A DNA stretch of 64,000 nucleotides from Pseudomonas sp. S06B 330. Its GTDB lineage: Bacteria; Pseudomonadota; Gammaproteobacteria; Pseudomonadales; Pseudomonadaceae. The position numbers and the translations under genes were made by a program. This document shows, piece by piece, positions 62,726 through 64,000 of this stretch (positions within the stretch are counted from its first letter, which is position 1; every line of letters starts with the position of its first letter). The stretch covers positions 5,214,001 to 5,278,000 of the forward strand of contig NZ_CP088149.1 of the NCBI RefSeq assembly GCF_002845275.2, read 5' to 3'. The notes below the pieces were generated by a model that was not told the DNA's origin, did no database searches, and saw only the letters and a list, made by a program, of their open reading frames with translations.

Positions 62726-63541
62726 TTAATAGCCATCGCCCGCATAATCGATCGTGAAAGCGAAGTCACTCACTCGCGACACCCCGGTGTCAATCGAACC
62801 CTCCGCATGCAGGCGTAGCCAGCGATAGCCCGGGGCCTGCTCACCGACCTTGAAGTCTTCACTACCTGGCTCGAACTGGATACAGGTGGAAGGTGAGGCT
62901 AACAGTCGCACTGCGTTGCGCTGCTGGTCCCATTCCTGATGGATATGGCCCCAGAGCAAGGCCCTGACCTGTGGATAACCGTCCAGCACGGCAAACAGTG
63001 CCTCGGCATTACGCAAACCGATCGGCGCCATCCAGGCACAGTCGATGGACACTGGCTGATGGTGAAAGCAGATCAGGTGGTGACGCTCAGGCGCGTCGCT
63101 CAAGGACTGTTCGAGCAATGCCAACTGGCCCTCATCAAGTACCCCTGGGACCGATCCCGGCACCGCCGAGTTGAGCATCAGAATCCGCCAGTTGCCGATA
63201 TCGAGCACTGGGTTCAACAGATCCGTACCTTGTGCCGCCTTTTCCATAGGCAGCGGCTCGTCGTGGTTACCCGCTAGCCAGCGCGCCGGGGCCCTCAGGC
63301 TTGCTGTCAGCTCACGAAAACATGCGTAAGACTCTTCTGAGCCATCCTGCGACAAGTCGCCAGTGGCCAGCAGCACATCAACCCGTGGCTGCTCCTCTCG
63401 CACCGTGTCGATTACCCGCTGCAGGCTGTCGCGAGTATTCATGCCCAACAGTGTGCCTTGCGCGTCGGCAAACAAATGGCTGTCGGTCAGTTGCACCACA
63501 TACACCGGTGCGTCATTGGCAGGGATCGATTGTTGCGGCAA
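62726..63541 (-). CDS. cpdA: 3',5'-cyclic-AMP phosphodiesterase CpdA
   Basis: 271 residues, calcineurin-like metallophosphoesterase. Motifs in order are QLTDSHLF, ATGDLSQDGS, LAGNHDEP, CFHHQPVS and LLWGHIHQEW. It hydrolyses cAMP and sets its level for Vfr/Crp. It is in the conserved DUF1249-cpdA-yqiA-parE string. Confidence 0.95.
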   Translation of the reverse strand: MPQQSIPANDAPVYVVQLTDSHLFADAQGTLLGMNTRDSLQRVIDTVREEQPRVDVLLATGDLSQDGSEESYACFRELTASLRAPARWLAGNHDEPLPMEKAAQGTDLLNPVLDIGNWRILMLNSAVPGSVPGVLDEGQLALLEQSLSDAPERHHLICFHHQPVSIDCAWMAPIGLRNAEALFAVLDGYPQVRALLWGHIHQEWDQQRNAVRLLASPSTCIQFEPGSEDFKVGEQAPGYRWLRLHAEGSIDTGVSRVSDFAFTIDYAGDGY

Positions 63542-63625
63542 GGGCCGACTCCTTGAACGGATTCAGCACGATTATGGCGGCAAGCGGCATGTGAGCAAAT
63601 ACTCGAAAACGACCGCTGTCACATT

Positions 63626-64000
63626 TCAGCGAACGACAGCCAACTCATGGCCACAGGCCAGGCAGTGACTCAGCCATTCACCCAGGAACAAGTTGAGCTG
63701 GGCTTTCTCGTCGGGCTGGTGCATCGCCGCGTTGGGATAGGGGTAAATGCTGCGAAAACGCCGGGCGTGTTCGGCACTGACCACTTCGGCCATACGCGCA
63801 TCGTGGTACACCTGCACCTCCAGTTGCGGCACTGGCAGCCACGGCAGGCTGTGCTCCTGGCGCACGCGCAGGGTGGTTGTATACGGACAGGCAAGGACCA
63901 CATCAAGGACAAGGACTCCCAGCATCTGATCACCCTGGGTCATGCCGATGCGGCGCGAACTCATGGCACTGCGCATGTCCGGCAACAAGCGCATCAAGCG
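63626..64000 (-). CDS. DUF1249 (YqiB-like) protein, 5' end cut by window
   Basis: 125 codons visible; the frame runs open through 64000 (RLMRLLPDMRSAMSSRRIGM). The family has about 25 more N-terminal residues, so the start lies outside. The C-terminal part contains YPYPNAAMHQPDEKAQLNLF and a C-x2-C-like LSHCLACGHEL. The family has no defined function but always neighbours cpdA. An internal ATG at 63997 is a false start. Confidence 0.85.
   Translation of the reverse strand, partial: RLMRLLPDMRSAMSSRRIGMTQGDQMLGVLVLDVVLACPYTTTLRVRQEHSLPWLPVPQLEVQVYHDARMAEVVSAEHARRFRSIYPYPNAAMHQPDEKAQLNLFLGEWLSHCLACGHELAVVR

Overview
The window is a stretch of a Pseudomonas chromosome, most likely from the P. 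putida / P. fluorescens side of the genus. The gene order azu, dnaB-rplI-rpsR-rpsF, rlmB-rnr, purA-hisZ, hflC-hflK-hflX-hfq-miaA-mutL-amiB-tsaE-nnrD, queG, orn, rsgA, motAB, rhdA-psd, serB, parC-parE, yqiA-cpdA is the conserved Pseudomonas arrangement known from P. aeruginosa. The protein sequences, the GC-rich coding style and the REP elements agree. No fimX gene lies between psd and serB, which argues against P. aeruginosa itself. Species cannot be fixed from the sequence alone.

Layout. 1-5.1 kb: 3' part of a branched-chain amino acid binding protein (braC, cut by the window edge), the NAD salvage pair pncB-nadE, azurin with a good Anr box, a 29-codon ORF and a LOG-family nucleotide hydrolase. 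5.1-11.8 kb: a tightly packed minus-strand operon of a DUF2126 putative amidoligase with its own transglutaminase domain, a circularly permuted ATP-grasp/alpha-E fusion, and a second transglutaminase. This is a conserved set whose product is not established. 12.1-14.9 kb: a plus-strand three-gene accessory operon of an HSL-type hydrolase, a small PhaE-like helical protein and a 358-residue class III-type polyhydroxyalkanoate synthase. An A-rich Hfq/Crc-type site sits on the first codons of the operon.

15-25 kb: ygiQ, dnaB, the rpsF-rpsR-(membrane protein)-rplI operon, rnr-rlmB, and two identical tRNA-Leu(CAG) genes behind a strong promoter. 25.2-30 kb: a Fur-box-preceded ferric-iron binding protein and permease without an ATPase, then a chemoreceptor. 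30-42 kb: purA, hisZ, hflCK, hflX, hfq, miaA, mutL, amiB, tsaE and nnrD, all on the minus strand. 42-53 kb: queG, a TRIC-like channel, orn, rsgA, a small TIR-fold protein translationally coupled to a 19-codon leader, motAB, an HDOD protein, rhdA, psd and serB. 53-64 kb: a membrane protein whose C-terminus looks like a degenerate class III nucleotide cyclase, a 250-bp tandem duplication made of terminator hairpins and REP elements, a PqiC-like lipoprotein, parC, a retropepsin-like protease, a phytase-type esterase-like protein, parE, yqiA, cpdA and the 3' part of a DUF1249 gene.

Most of the window is housekeeping: replication and segregation, translation, RNA decay, NAD, purine and serine metabolism, wall hydrolysis and motility. 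The parts that deserve attention are the amidoligase/ATP-grasp/transglutaminase operon, the class III-type PHA operon, the TIR gene whose usual catalytic Glu position reads Gln, the cyclase-like membrane protein, and the terminator/REP duplication.
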